Assembly: GCF_046237015.1 (NCBI RefSeq)
Contig: NZ_JBJYIN010000001.1
Location: forward strand, 124,001 to 188,000
Source: JBJYIN01 sp046237015
Lineage (GTDB): Bacteria; Pseudomonadota; Gammaproteobacteria; Enterobacterales; Enterobacteriaceae
Direction of reading: 5' to 3'
DNA length: 64,000 nt
Positions within the stretch are counted from its first letter, which is position 1; each line of letters starts with the position of its first letter. This document shows, one piece after another, positions 8,409-16,907 of the stretch. Position numbers and translations under genes: made by a program. The notes beneath the pieces were generated by a model that did no database searches, was not told the DNA's origin, and worked only from the letters and a program-made list of their open reading frames with translations.

Positions 8409-9631
8409 TAATACCTTCTTATCATATATCGTAAACTAAAAAACACACATGCTCCAGAAAATGAGCACTCGGCCCAAACTACCCACCATGTAAAAGAAAT
8501 AATGTTTACGCTATTAGTTATATACAGGATCAATAAAAAAGACATTGAAATGACATTGCAAAACAATAAAGTATGCCCGTACAGTTTATCAGCTCCGCAC
8601 TTAACTAAGTAACTAGAACCAAACGTTAATACGAATGGTACTGATATTAATATTAATAACATTATGTGATACACACGAGTGAGCTCAACTGAAATTGCCT
8701 CGCCGACAAAATACTTCAAGATAATGTCATCAAATATATAAAACATAAAGAAAACAAAAATAAAGGTTAAAAAATGAAAGAAAAACAACGTCATGACAGA
8801 CTTAAACTCATTTCCTATCTTAGAAAAAAAATATTGATTTATTATTATCATAGGTATTTTACAAACATTAACTATTTTTTCGCATATATCATAAATCGCA
8901 GCTTCTGTATACCCAATAAAATAACCAACGAGAAATCTAGCTGCATTTGTCTGCAATTGAGTCAATTTCCCGAGAAAAAGAAAAAGAGAAACTGAAAAAT
9001 ATTTCTTAAATTCAACCCAACTTATAATAAAATCAAAACACTTCATTTTATACATCACAATCAAGTGATGTACACAATAAGAAGATGATAACGAAACAGA
9101 AACAAAGGTTATTAGAGGAATAAAATAATAATCATCTTCTTTTCTTATAAAGATAAAAAACAAAGCTATTAATGTAATTTTTTCTATAAGCATAGAAAAG
9201 AATTGCAATCTAAAATCACCTTTAGCCATAAAGTAATGCGTCGGCATCATAGCTATTGATAAAAAAGGGTGAATACTAAAAACAATCAATAGTGTCGTCA
9301 TTATGTTATTAGAAAATAAAAGAGAAGCCATCATCCATATAATAACACACACAAAACACACATATGCTTTTAATAGTGTTGGGATTATAATAGCTCTTTT
9401 TATTTCTTCATTGCTATTAGCAAATAAAACTTCTTTTGATGCATAGGTTTCCATATTTAAACTACAAAAATTAGCAATAAATGAAGATAGACCTAGCCAG
9501 AACGTAATTTCCCCATAATTATTAAACCCTACTGTTTTTATTAAGAAAGGATATATCACCAATGGTGCTAAAAACTGGATTATTCTAGTATAAACTAAAT
9601 AACTAAAAATTTTAAATGATTTTATATTCAT
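8408..9631 (-). CDS. wzx: Polysaccharide flippase Wzx
   Basis: About 407 residues with some 12 predicted membrane helices spread evenly along the chain. The opening segment, LVYTRIIQFLAPLVIYPFLIKTVGFNNYG, is the hallmark of the Wzx/RfbX family of the MOP superfamily. Wzx moves undecaprenyl-diphosphate-linked repeat units across the inner membrane. The ATG at 9631 is chosen over a TTG two codons upstream. It overlaps the 3' end of the sialyltransferase-like gene by 20 bases, so translation is probably coupled. Strongly AT-rich, consistent with lateral transfer of the locus core. Confidence 0.9.
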   Translation of the reverse strand: MNIKSFKIFSYLVYTRIIQFLAPLVIYPFLIKTVGFNNYGEITFWLGLSSFIANFCSLNMETYASKEVLFANSNEEIKRAIIIPTLLKAYVCFVCVIIWMMASLLFSNNIMTTLLIVFSIHPFLSIAMMPTHYFMAKGDFRLQFFSMLIEKITLIALFFIFIRKEDDYYFIPLITFVSVSLSSSYCVHHLIVMYKMKCFDFIISWVEFKKYFSVSLFLFLGKLTQLQTNAARFLVGYFIGYTEAAIYDICEKIVNVCKIPMIIINQYFFSKIGNEFKSVMTLFFFHFLTFIFVFFMFYIFDDIILKYFVGEAISVELTRVYHIMLLILISVPFVLTFGSSYLVKCGADKLYGHTLLFCNVISMSFLLILYITNSVNIISFTWWVVWAECSFSGACVFFSLRYMIRRY

Positions 9632-10604
9632 TTCCAATATCTATTTCTTTAATCATTGAAATTAGTATTTTTTGTTTTTTGCTAAGCCTTAAATTCAATA
9701 TTGAAACAGGAAGTATATAATTTTTAGCATCTGATAAAAACTCAATATTCAGGGAACCAGTAGATAAAAAAGAGACCACCACTTTTACATTTTTATCTAT
9801 GACACAAGCTTCCTCGATTAGTCCATCAAACTGAAAAAAATCTGATGAAATATATTCATTACCTGATAACTCAACTGGATGTAATTTTATTAGGAAATCC
9901 AACCCCTCGTCATTAGCAATTTTTTTCAATCGGTTAATAATACTTGAATATTCACCATGCGAAATGATACCTAACTGGACTAATGGTTGAGATATAAAAA
10001 TCATTGTACCATTTTTTAATTTAGGTAATGATGACAATGATTCATTAAATATTTTTTTAATAGATTCAATATATCTTTTATTTATTTTTAATGTAAGGGG
10101 ATCAAAAAGAGAAAACGAACTACTTTTGAATAAATACCCAGCCATTTTTTTTAAGAGAAAATTTATACCAGCAAAAAACACACATAAGGAGTAATCATTT
10201 ACTTTTTTCTCTCTCTTATAGGCACCGATATATGTAAATATATCCCCATACATACCAAGACCATCTGATATAATAAAGGATTTCGAATAAGGAAAACTTA
10301 ATTTAATAACAATAGATATATTATTCACATAAACAAAATCAAACTCCCTATTAAAAAAAACAGATTTACCTTCTACATTTAAATCATTAACAATGTCTTT
10401 TTCCCTTGTTGCTTCTTTAACTTCAACACCCATTTTTTCTGCAAAATCCAAGTACCTTTTATATATCTTGTCATCACCCCAATAATTATATTTATATACA
10501 ATGGCTTTTTCATATATAAATCTCACTTCATCATATAAAGCCAAAAAATTTATTAGCTGATACGAAGATGATATTTTTATCCCCACTAACGTCTTTTTTT
10601 TCAT
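9612..10604 (-). CDS. Sialyltransferase-like protein, candidate nonulosonate transferase
   Basis: A 330-residue protein with the signature layout of bacterial sialyl/polysialyltransferases: an acidic-Gly motif (FIISDGLGMYGD, near residue 114), the HP motif in FLIKLHPVEL, and a Ser/Thr motif in VVVSFLSTGSLNIEFL. These motifs bind the CMP-activated sugar and the acceptor. The locus encodes CMP-pseudaminic acid synthesis, so the most economical inference is that this enzyme transfers pseudaminic acid rather than sialic acid. Length and motif order fit a GT52/polysialyltransferase-type fold, but similarity is weak. It is the first gene of the AT-rich core, about 550 bases after pseI. Confidence 0.65.
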   Translation of the reverse strand: MKKKTLVGIKISSSYQLINFLALYDEVRFIYEKAIVYKYNYWGDDKIYKRYLDFAEKMGVEVKEATREKDIVNDLNVEGKSVFFNREFDFVYVNNISIVIKLSFPYSKSFIISDGLGMYGDIFTYIGAYKREKKVNDYSLCVFFAGINFLLKKMAGYLFKSSSFSLFDPLTLKINKRYIESIKKIFNESLSSLPKLKNGTMIFISQPLVQLGIISHGEYSSIINRLKKIANDEGLDFLIKLHPVELSGNEYISSDFFQFDGLIEEACVIDKNVKVVVSFLSTGSLNIEFLSDAKNYILPVSILNLRLSKKQKILISMIKEIDIGNEYKII

Positions 10605-11160
10605 TTGGTTTTCATCAAAGAATGATAATATTAAAAGTAATATAATTTAACTATAAAAGACTTCATTATATAATTATACCATACATCAATTTTATATATT
10701 TCAAGAAATGAAAATATAGAGAAACACTTCTGACGGCACTCTTTTTACCTTAAGCTAACACTGTTCTATTTTTACATCCCCTCTATACCTTGGGGTGATT
10801 AAGGTATGTTTATTAATTTTTAAACTCTACTTTATGCCTAATAACAGAAAATCATATTTCTTCAAGCGGATTTCATCCACTTTTTAAGTGCAAAACATAA
10901 TATTTAGTATAAAAATACGTTTCTCATATTTTCCCTAGCATCATACTGATGATTGTATCACCGAGATAAGAATGTCAGTACCTCACACATTACCAAAACA
11001 CGCCATCGCGACAAATCTAATTAACGATGTTAACTTTCATTATCACTATAGCTAGTTGAGTTATGACAGAAGAAATATATTTTTTCCCGTTTATTAAACA
11101 TAATTAGTTTATTCAACAAATCTAAGAGGCTGTCCACTAAAAGATAAAAATTTGATTTAC
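10605..11160. other. AT-rich gap between pseI and the variable core
   Basis: No coding frame of useful length is seen in these 556 bases. A short stem ATACCTT (10785-10791) with AAGGTAT (10801-10807) is present but lacks a T-run on the minus strand. The gap marks the boundary between moderately AT-rich pse genes and the extremely AT-rich core, and may contain a secondary promoter for the core genes. No insertion-sequence end is convincingly seen. Confidence 0.5.
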
Positions 11161-12207
11161 TCACCCAAAAAACTCACGTTTGACTGGCTGGTTTTTCTTT
11201 ATATTTTTAATTACTGGCTTACCAATCAATTCATCCCAATACTTCGGAGCTAATCCAAATCCCGGTCTTACACTCCGAATGCAAGTTTCATCAATAATAT
11301 CGCCTGCTTTCATATTTTTTATAAAATAGAGAGAACGCCGGAACTGAACGTTACCTTGTTCACTAGATTTTCTAGCATAATTAACTCCACCTAACGCCTG
11401 CCAAGCAGTCTTAGCACCTTGACACAATTCTTTCAACCCCGCGGGTTCTAATGAGAAACTATCATCAGGGCCACCGCCATTACGATCCAATGTGAAATGC
11501 TTCTCAATAATTCTAGCCCCCAACACCACACTTGCAATGGCTGTCGTATTATCCAATGTATGATCCGATAATCCCGTCAATACATTAAATCGTTGTGCCA
11601 TGTCTGGAAGCGTTCTAAGATTATAATCTTCCGCTGGCGCAGGATAGCCACTCACACAATGTAATACCACAAGTTGCTGGCATCCATTTGATCTTGCTGC
11701 ATCAACAGCCTCCTGGATTTCTTCCGCATCAGCCATACCCGTTGATATAATCATCGGTTTACCTGTTTGAGCAACATACTTTATCAAAGGTAAATCAACA
11801 GCTTCAAAAGACGCTATTTTATAGGCCGGAGCATCCAAACTTTCTAATAAATCAACAGCACTAAAATCAAACGGTGAGCTAAAAATAGTAATATTCTGTT
11901 CTTTAGCAAAATCAAAAAGAGGTTTGTGCCATTCCCATGGCATGTGCGCTTCCTGATATAAATCATAGAGTGTTCTGCCATGCCACAATCCACCATTAAT
12001 AGTAAACTCAGGTCCAGTAGCATTTAATGTGATAGTATCAGCAGTGTAGGTTTGCAATTTCACTGCGTCTGCTCCTGCTTTCTTTGCTTCTTCAAGAATT
12101 TTAAATGCAGTCTCTATTTTACCATTATGATTAGCTGACATTTCGGCAATAATATAAGGAAGTGAATTTTCACCAATAAGTCTATTATTAATTTTGATAT
12201 CTTTCAT
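11161..12207 (-). CDS. pseI: Pseudaminic acid synthase
   Basis: PseI condenses 6-deoxy-AltdiNAc (2,4-diacetamido-2,4,6-trideoxy-L-altrose) with phosphoenolpyruvate to give pseudaminic acid. The 348-residue protein has the NeuB-type TIM barrel (IIAEMSANHNG, AVKLQTYTADTITL, FSSPFDFSAVDLLE, KIASFE, GLSDHTLDN, EKHFTLDRNGGGPDD). A C-terminal SAF antifreeze-like domain follows (RRSLYFIKNMKAGD onward). The pattern GGGPDDSFSLEP is typical of PseI rather than NeuB. It is the last of six pse genes, four bases from pseH. Confidence 0.94.
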   Translation of the reverse strand: MKDIKINNRLIGENSLPYIIAEMSANHNGKIETAFKILEEAKKAGADAVKLQTYTADTITLNATGPEFTINGGLWHGRTLYDLYQEAHMPWEWHKPLFDFAKEQNITIFSSPFDFSAVDLLESLDAPAYKIASFEAVDLPLIKYVAQTGKPMIISTGMADAEEIQEAVDAARSNGCQQLVVLHCVSGYPAPAEDYNLRTLPDMAQRFNVLTGLSDHTLDNTTAIASVVLGARIIEKHFTLDRNGGGPDDSFSLEPAGLKELCQGAKTAWQALGGVNYARKSSEQGNVQFRRSLYFIKNMKAGDIIDETCIRSVRPGFGLAPKYWDELIGKPVIKNIKKNQPVKREFFG

Positions 12208-12210
12208 TAT

Positions 12211-12726
12211 TTAATTCCCTATATACTCTTTTTTTAGCAGACCAAAAAGGAAAACATCATGAAACTTGCCATTAAGAAAAAAATGTTGTCGCAAACAACC
12301 TTCTCTACTGAACCCTAGATTTTCATGAAATTTAATAGAACGAAGATTATACCCTAGCACTTCACCAAATATTTTTTCAGCATGAATAACTTCAAATGCA
12401 TATTTAATGGAACTCTCGCCCAGATGTCGACCAATACCTTTAGGTCCTTCTGGTGACATATAAAATCCCCATTCCCATACATTATTTGAACTTAGTTTTC
12501 TGAAGTTAATGAAGCCACACTCAACATCATTATGGATATAAATCAAAAAAATCTTGTCAACTTTTTTTAATTCATTAAAAAACCAATTTTTATGTTCTTC
12601 TAAATCAATTTCACTCTGATTAAACATCCACTCTCTTATTTTAGGATGATTTCGCCATCGCCAAATAAGTTCAGCATCGTTCTCAGTTGCAAGACGAAGC
12701 CTATTGTCAGAATCTATTTTCTTCAT
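12211..12726 (-). CDS. pseH: UDP-sugar N-acetyltransferase PseH
   Basis: A GNAT-fold acetyltransferase of 171 residues. It has LRLATENDAELIWRWRNHP near the start and the acetyl-CoA-binding segment MSPEGPKGIGRHLGESSIKYAF in the middle, followed by AEKIFGEVLGYNLRSIKFHENLGF. PseH acetylates the 4-amino group of UDP-4-amino-4,6-dideoxy-L-AltNAc, the product of PseC, before PseG removes UDP. Context within a complete pse operon (18 bases after pseG) makes the assignment firm although GNAT sequences vary. Confidence 0.9.
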   Translation of the reverse strand: MKKIDSDNRLRLATENDAELIWRWRNHPKIREWMFNQSEIDLEEHKNWFFNELKKVDKIFLIYIHNDVECGFINFRKLSSNNVWEWGFYMSPEGPKGIGRHLGESSIKYAFEVIHAEKIFGEVLGYNLRSIKFHENLGFSREGCLRQHFFLNGKFHDVFLFGLLKKEYIGN

Positions 12727-12744
12727 AACGACCTGTTTCTAGAG

Positions 12745-13827
12745 TTAATAGAAATGACTTATTACTTTTTCAACACCGAGGCCATCGACTAAAGCACAAG
12801 CTTTTTGGCTCATATCGATAAGGTTTTCTGCATTCAGTGTGATTAAATGTTCTTCAATGCAATACCAGCCTTTTTCTATCGCAACAGCGGCGCCTAACTT
12901 AGTTAGGTGCTTAGCTATATCTTTTTGATTCTCAGCTAACACAACGAGGATTGTAGGCAATCCTAAGCAGCATCGTTCCCATGATGTACTTCCTGCGGCT
13001 CCAATGGCCAAATCTGAATTGGCCATTAACTCAGCCATATTATCAACACCGCAGAGCACCTGCGTTTGGTAAGGCATTTGATTCGCTTTCTCTATAACAC
13101 ACTGGAGATGTGGCGCAGTTTTCCCCATCACAACCGTAATACTGATTTCCTTGTCCAATACATTACTTTTAGCCAAGGCTGACAATATGCTTTCTGTGAT
13201 ATTATCTTTATCCACCCCTCCCAAGTTGACCAGAACTTGCTGAATATTGTTAATTTTGGTACGTCTTTTCAAACTAAAATCACGCCAGTGGCTAAATTCT
13301 GGACGCAAAAGTGCATATTTAGGTCCGATGAGTAATTGGCAATATGCCGGAACTAAATCACGGTAATCATTAGCCTTACGACCGACACTCTGATCAATAA
13401 GAATATCAGCGCAATGAGGCCTATCAGCCAAATCATCAATAACGCAGATTTTCGCTGTATATTCTCTGGCATATTCTTGCCAAATAGCAGTTAATGCATA
13501 GTGATCAACGACAATCCAGTCAGGCTGATAACACTCAATAACGCTCCTGCTTTGTAAAAAGTCTACTTTTTGGCTCACCGTTAACCACATACTATGAGCA
13601 TAACTCGGCTCTTGAACATTCTGTTCATCGTGTTCAGGTGCACATAGCAGCGAATATGCAATCTCATTTTTTTCAAGAACAGCGCCTAAATGCCCAGGAA
13701 GGTCGCGACAAATAAAATAAATATCATGACCTGAACGACGTAATTCATCAGCCAATGTGATACATCGCATTATGTGGCCACTGCCTATATCAATAGATGC
13801 ATCTGCTCTAAAAAGATATTTAGCCAT
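12745..13827 (-). CDS. pseG: UDP-2,4-diacetamido-2,4,6-trideoxy-L-altrose hydrolase
   Basis: PseG splits UDP from the diacetylated sugar to give the free substrate of PseI. The 360-residue protein has a MurG-like GT-B fold: RADASIDIGSGHIMRC at the N-terminus with the catalytic His of the GSGH motif, VVDHYAL and CVIDDLADRPH in the first domain, then NLGGVDKDN and AIGAAGSTSWERCCLGLPTI in the UDP-binding second domain. It overlaps pseF by eight bases, so expression is coupled. Confidence 0.93.
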   Translation of the reverse strand: MAKYLFRADASIDIGSGHIMRCITLADELRRSGHDIYFICRDLPGHLGAVLEKNEIAYSLLCAPEHDEQNVQEPSYAHSMWLTVSQKVDFLQSRSVIECYQPDWIVVDHYALTAIWQEYAREYTAKICVIDDLADRPHCADILIDQSVGRKANDYRDLVPAYCQLLIGPKYALLRPEFSHWRDFSLKRRTKINNIQQVLVNLGGVDKDNITESILSALAKSNVLDKEISITVVMGKTAPHLQCVIEKANQMPYQTQVLCGVDNMAELMANSDLAIGAAGSTSWERCCLGLPTILVVLAENQKDIAKHLTKLGAAVAIEKGWYCIEEHLITLNAENLIDMSQKACALVDGLGVEKVISHFY

Positions 13828-14518
13828 GATTGCTGCTTTGCCGTAAAACTTGAAACATTAACTCAGCCCTATCCCAATCTTCCTGTGTATCAATATCCTG
13901 AACACGATGACGGGGAAGTACTATTGCAGTGGAATAGCTATTAAAAATAGGTTTTTCTTCCTTCCATGCTTCTGGTCTCCCCCAATAAAACTGACCAGCA
14001 TCATGAAAAGCCTCTTCCAAATCCTGAGAACGCATTTGAAATGTTTCAGGTTGGAACATACTGACGCCATCATCTACATTTTTCTTTAATGCACGCTGTA
14101 TAGGAAAAGCATAGGTTGTAACAGAAAACACATAATCAGATTGTGTCTCTTTAAGCCTCTGATAACCGTTGCGGATATCAGAGGCAGACAAAAAAGGCGC
14201 TGTTGCATAAATGCAGCAAGCAGACTGGATGATAGACTCACGCTGTAACCATGTGACTGCATGACTCATCACCTGCCCTGTCGTCGCGTAATCATTTGAT
14301 AGCTCATCAGGACGCATAAAAGGGATCTCTGCACCATATTGACAAGCGATATCCGCAATTTCGTAGTCATCTGTTGAAACAATGATGTTATCAAAACACT
14401 CGGATGCCTTTGCTTGCTCAATTGACCAAGCGATCATTGGCTTACCGCAAAACAATTTAATATTTTTACGTGGTATACGTTTGCTGCCACCACGAGCTGG
14501 AATAATCGCGACTTTCAT
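13820..14518 (-). CDS. pseF: CMP-pseudaminic acid cytidylyltransferase
   Basis: PseF activates pseudaminic acid with CTP to CMP-Pse, the donor for glycosyltransferases. The 232-residue protein carries the CMP-nonulosonate synthetase signature AIIPARGGSKRIPRKNIK, then GKPMIAWSIEQA, NIIVSTDDYEIA, and the metal-binding aspartate in the VQDIDTQEDW tail. Length and the YATAPFLSASDI segment fit PseF rather than NeuA. It starts inside the end of pseC (four-base overlap). Confidence 0.93.
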   Translation of the reverse strand: MKVAIIPARGGSKRIPRKNIKLFCGKPMIAWSIEQAKASECFDNIIVSTDDYEIADIACQYGAEIPFMRPDELSNDYATTGQVMSHAVTWLQRESIIQSACCIYATAPFLSASDIRNGYQRLKETQSDYVFSVTTYAFPIQRALKKNVDDGVSMFQPETFQMRSQDLEEAFHDAGQFYWGRPEAWKEEKPIFNSYSTAIVLPRHRVQDIDTQEDWDRAELMFQVLRQSSNHG

Positions 14519-15678
14519 TGAGCGAGGGCCTGACTTAAAACATTAACAACATGTAGTTGATCTTCCTCGGTTAATGTTGGAAACATTGGCAGGCTAATCG
14601 CTTCGCGGTAATAGCGCTCAGCTTCAGGGAAATCACCTTGTTTAAAACCCATATTCTGATAATAAGGCTGTGTATGTACGGGAATATAATGCAGGTTTAC
14701 GCCGATACCATTCGCACGTAAATAATCAAAAACTGCCTTGTGCGTAGTCGTAATCAACTCAAGGTTTAAGCGAATCACATAGAGATGCAAACCAGAATAA
14801 GCTTTCTCCGTGTGATATTGAGGGGTATATACAGGTAGATTAGCTAACAATTTATCGTATTTCTTTGCAATATGATGACGCTTAGCCACAAACTTGTCTA
14901 AGCGATCCATTTGGGATACACCTAACGCCGCCTGCAGTTCAGTCATTCGATAGTTAAAGCCTAAATCAATCTGTTGGTAATACCATGAACCATCTGGTTC
15001 ATGCGTCATTTTTTCAGCATCACGTGTTATACCGTGACTACGTAATAACGCCATTTTATCCGCCAACCTACCATCATTGGTTAGCACCATTCCCCCCTCC
15101 GCAGTGGTAATAATCTTAACCGGATGAAAACTAAATACTGTAATATCACTATACTGACATGAACCAACAGGGCGTTCTAAATAATGTCCACCAATAGCAT
15201 GAGATGCATCTTCAATAATTTTAAAATTATATTGTTTCGCTAATTGTTGGATTCTCTTTACATCACAAGACAAGCCACATAAGTGAACTGGAACAACAAC
15301 TTTAGGCAACCGTCTTTCTTTTTCTGCTACTGCCAGTTTTTCGGCTAACTTGTCAATATCGATATTATATGTTTCAGGATCAACATCGATAAAATCAACG
15401 CTTGCTCCACAATATAAAGCACAGTTCGATGAAGCAACAAAGGTAATTGGCGTCGTCCATAACCAATCACCTTTGCTAAGCCCTAGGGCAAGACAGGCTA
15501 TGTGTAAGGCCGACGTTGCACTGTTCACAGCTAATGCGTGTTTCACTTCACAATAATCCGCCACTCTTTTCTCGAAAGCAGGGACATAAGGACCTTGTGT
15601 TAGAAAATCTGACTTCAAAACAGAGATAACTTCATCAATATCTGCCTGATTGATATCCTGTCTGCCGTAGGGAATCAT
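14515..15678 (-). CDS. pseC: UDP-4-amino-4,6-dideoxy-N-acetyl-L-altrosamine transaminase
   Basis: PseC is a PLP-dependent aminotransferase that aminates the 4-keto sugar made by PseB, using glutamate. The 387-residue protein starts with IPYGRQDINQADIDEVISVL, has the PLP-ring-stacking region around EDASHAIGG (Asp157), and the Schiff-base lysine Lys188 in FSFHPVKIITTAEGGM. RSHGITR and NYRMTELQAALG are DegT/DnrJ/EryC1 family hallmarks. Only one base separates it from pseB. Confidence 0.94.
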   Translation of the reverse strand: MIPYGRQDINQADIDEVISVLKSDFLTQGPYVPAFEKRVADYCEVKHALAVNSATSALHIACLALGLSKGDWLWTTPITFVASSNCALYCGASVDFIDVDPETYNIDIDKLAEKLAVAEKERRLPKVVVPVHLCGLSCDVKRIQQLAKQYNFKIIEDASHAIGGHYLERPVGSCQYSDITVFSFHPVKIITTAEGGMVLTNDGRLADKMALLRSHGITRDAEKMTHEPDGSWYYQQIDLGFNYRMTELQAALGVSQMDRLDKFVAKRHHIAKKYDKLLANLPVYTPQYHTEKAYSGLHLYVIRLNLELITTTHKAVFDYLRANGIGVNLHYIPVHTQPYYQNMGFKQGDFPEAERYYREAISLPMFPTLTEEDQLHVVNVLSQALAQ

Positions 15679-15679
15679 A

Positions 15680-16678
15680 TTAAATACTCCCGATTTTATG
15701 CTGATTCTGCTTAACCCAAACTTGTAAATCCGCTTTGCTCATCCATTCTGTATTATTGTCGCTGGAATAAACAAAACCTTCAGGCACACGCTTCCCATCT
15801 TTAATACGTTCAGGAGATTCACTCCACGCATTAATGACAGGTAAAATTTTAAAATGCTCTTTATACTCATAAGTGTAGTACGCATCTTCTGCGCTAATCA
15901 TCTGCTCATGCAGTTTTTCACCGGGACGAATACCAATGATCTCTTGCTTAGCTTCCGGTGCAATAGTTGAAGCAAGATCGGTTACTTTCATTGAAGGAAT
16001 TTTCTTCACATAGATTTCACCACCGACCATGTCCTCGAAAGCATGCCATACAAGCTCGACACCTTGCTCTAACGAAATCATAAAACGAGTCATACGATCA
16101 TCAGTTATAGGCAAAACCCCCTTGTCTTTGATAGACATAAAGAATGGGATGACAGAACCTCTAGAGCCCATAACGTTACCATAGCGAACAACAGAAAATC
16201 TCGTACCATGCTCACCAGAATATGCATTACCAGCTACAAATAATTTATCTGACGCCAGTTTAGTCGCACCATATAAATTGATTGGGCTACTTGCTTTGTC
16301 AGTTGACAGCGCCACTACACGTTTGACGCCTTTATCAATACAAGCATCAATTAAATTCATTGCCCCCATCACATTCGTTTTTACACATTCGAAAGGATTA
16401 TATTCCGCAGTAGGAACAATTTTAGTTGCGGCTGCATGTACAACATAGTCAACCCCATCTAAAGCACGATAGAGACGATCTTTATCTCGTACATCACCAA
16501 TAAAAAAACGAATACGAGGATCATCTTTATATTTTTTTGCCATATCCCATTGTTTCATTTCATCACGAGAAAAAATGATGATTTTTTTAGGATTATATTT
16601 TTCTAATGTCATTGGCACAAAAGTATTACCAAATGAACCCGTACCACCAGTTACGAGGATCGTTTTATCTCTTAACAT
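15680..16678 (-). CDS. pseB: UDP-N-acetylglucosamine 4,6-dehydratase (inverting)
   Basis: First enzyme of pseudaminic acid synthesis: it dehydrates UDP-GlcNAc at C4/C6 and inverts C5. The 332-residue soluble protein has TGGTGSFGNTF for NADP, RDEMKQWDM, AATKIVPTAEYNPFE, LSTDKASSPINLYGATK with the catalytic region, and VRYGNVMGSRGSVIP. It lacks the membrane helices of FlaA1-like long forms such as PglF, which supports PseB. It is the first pse gene, downstream of an intrinsic terminator that separates it from wzc. Confidence 0.95.
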   Translation of the reverse strand: MLRDKTILVTGGTGSFGNTFVPMTLEKYNPKKIIIFSRDEMKQWDMAKKYKDDPRIRFFIGDVRDKDRLYRALDGVDYVVHAAATKIVPTAEYNPFECVKTNVMGAMNLIDACIDKGVKRVVALSTDKASSPINLYGATKLASDKLFVAGNAYSGEHGTRFSVVRYGNVMGSRGSVIPFFMSIKDKGVLPITDDRMTRFMISLEQGVELVWHAFEDMVGGEIYVKKIPSMKVTDLASTIAPEAKQEIIGIRPGEKLHEQMISAEDAYYTYEYKEHFKILPVINAWSESPERIKDGKRVPEGFVYSSDNNTEWMSKADLQVWVKQNQHKIGSI

Positions 16679-16854
16679 ATTTACATCTTCACTATTAATA
16701 ATAAGTTGAATAAAAATCGAGATTTTCTGTATTTAGAATACATTATCTCATCACATATAACGCTAATGGAAAGTAGTTACTTTGCAATAGATTATTATTC
16801 CAATCTGAAATTATATTCTTCAGATTATTCAAAAAGTCGCGAACTAATTCAGAT

Positions 16855-16888
16855 TAAAAAGCGATTGCTCTAGAGAAAAACAATCGCT
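16855..16888 (-). terminator. Intrinsic terminator/attenuator between wzc and pseB
   Basis: On the minus strand AGCGATTG (16881-16888) pairs with CAATCGCT (16860-16867) around a 13-base loop and runs straight into TTTTT. It follows the wzc stop by about 20 bases. In E. coli K30-type capsule loci a hairpin at the same place lets wza-wzb-wzc be transcribed more than the sugar genes; RfaH would allow read-through. Confidence 0.8.
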
Positions 16889-16907
16889 GCTATTTTACGA
16901 AACTATG

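Noticed and set aside
10865..10890. Terminator-like hairpin AAGCGGAT/ATCCACTT with T-run on the plus strand
   Set aside because: It points in the wrong direction for all nearby genes and has a mismatch in a short stem.
11131..11145. GAGGCTGTCCACTAAAAG-like stretch as an insertion-sequence end
   Set aside because: No transposase fragment, partner inverted repeat or target duplication is visible nearby.
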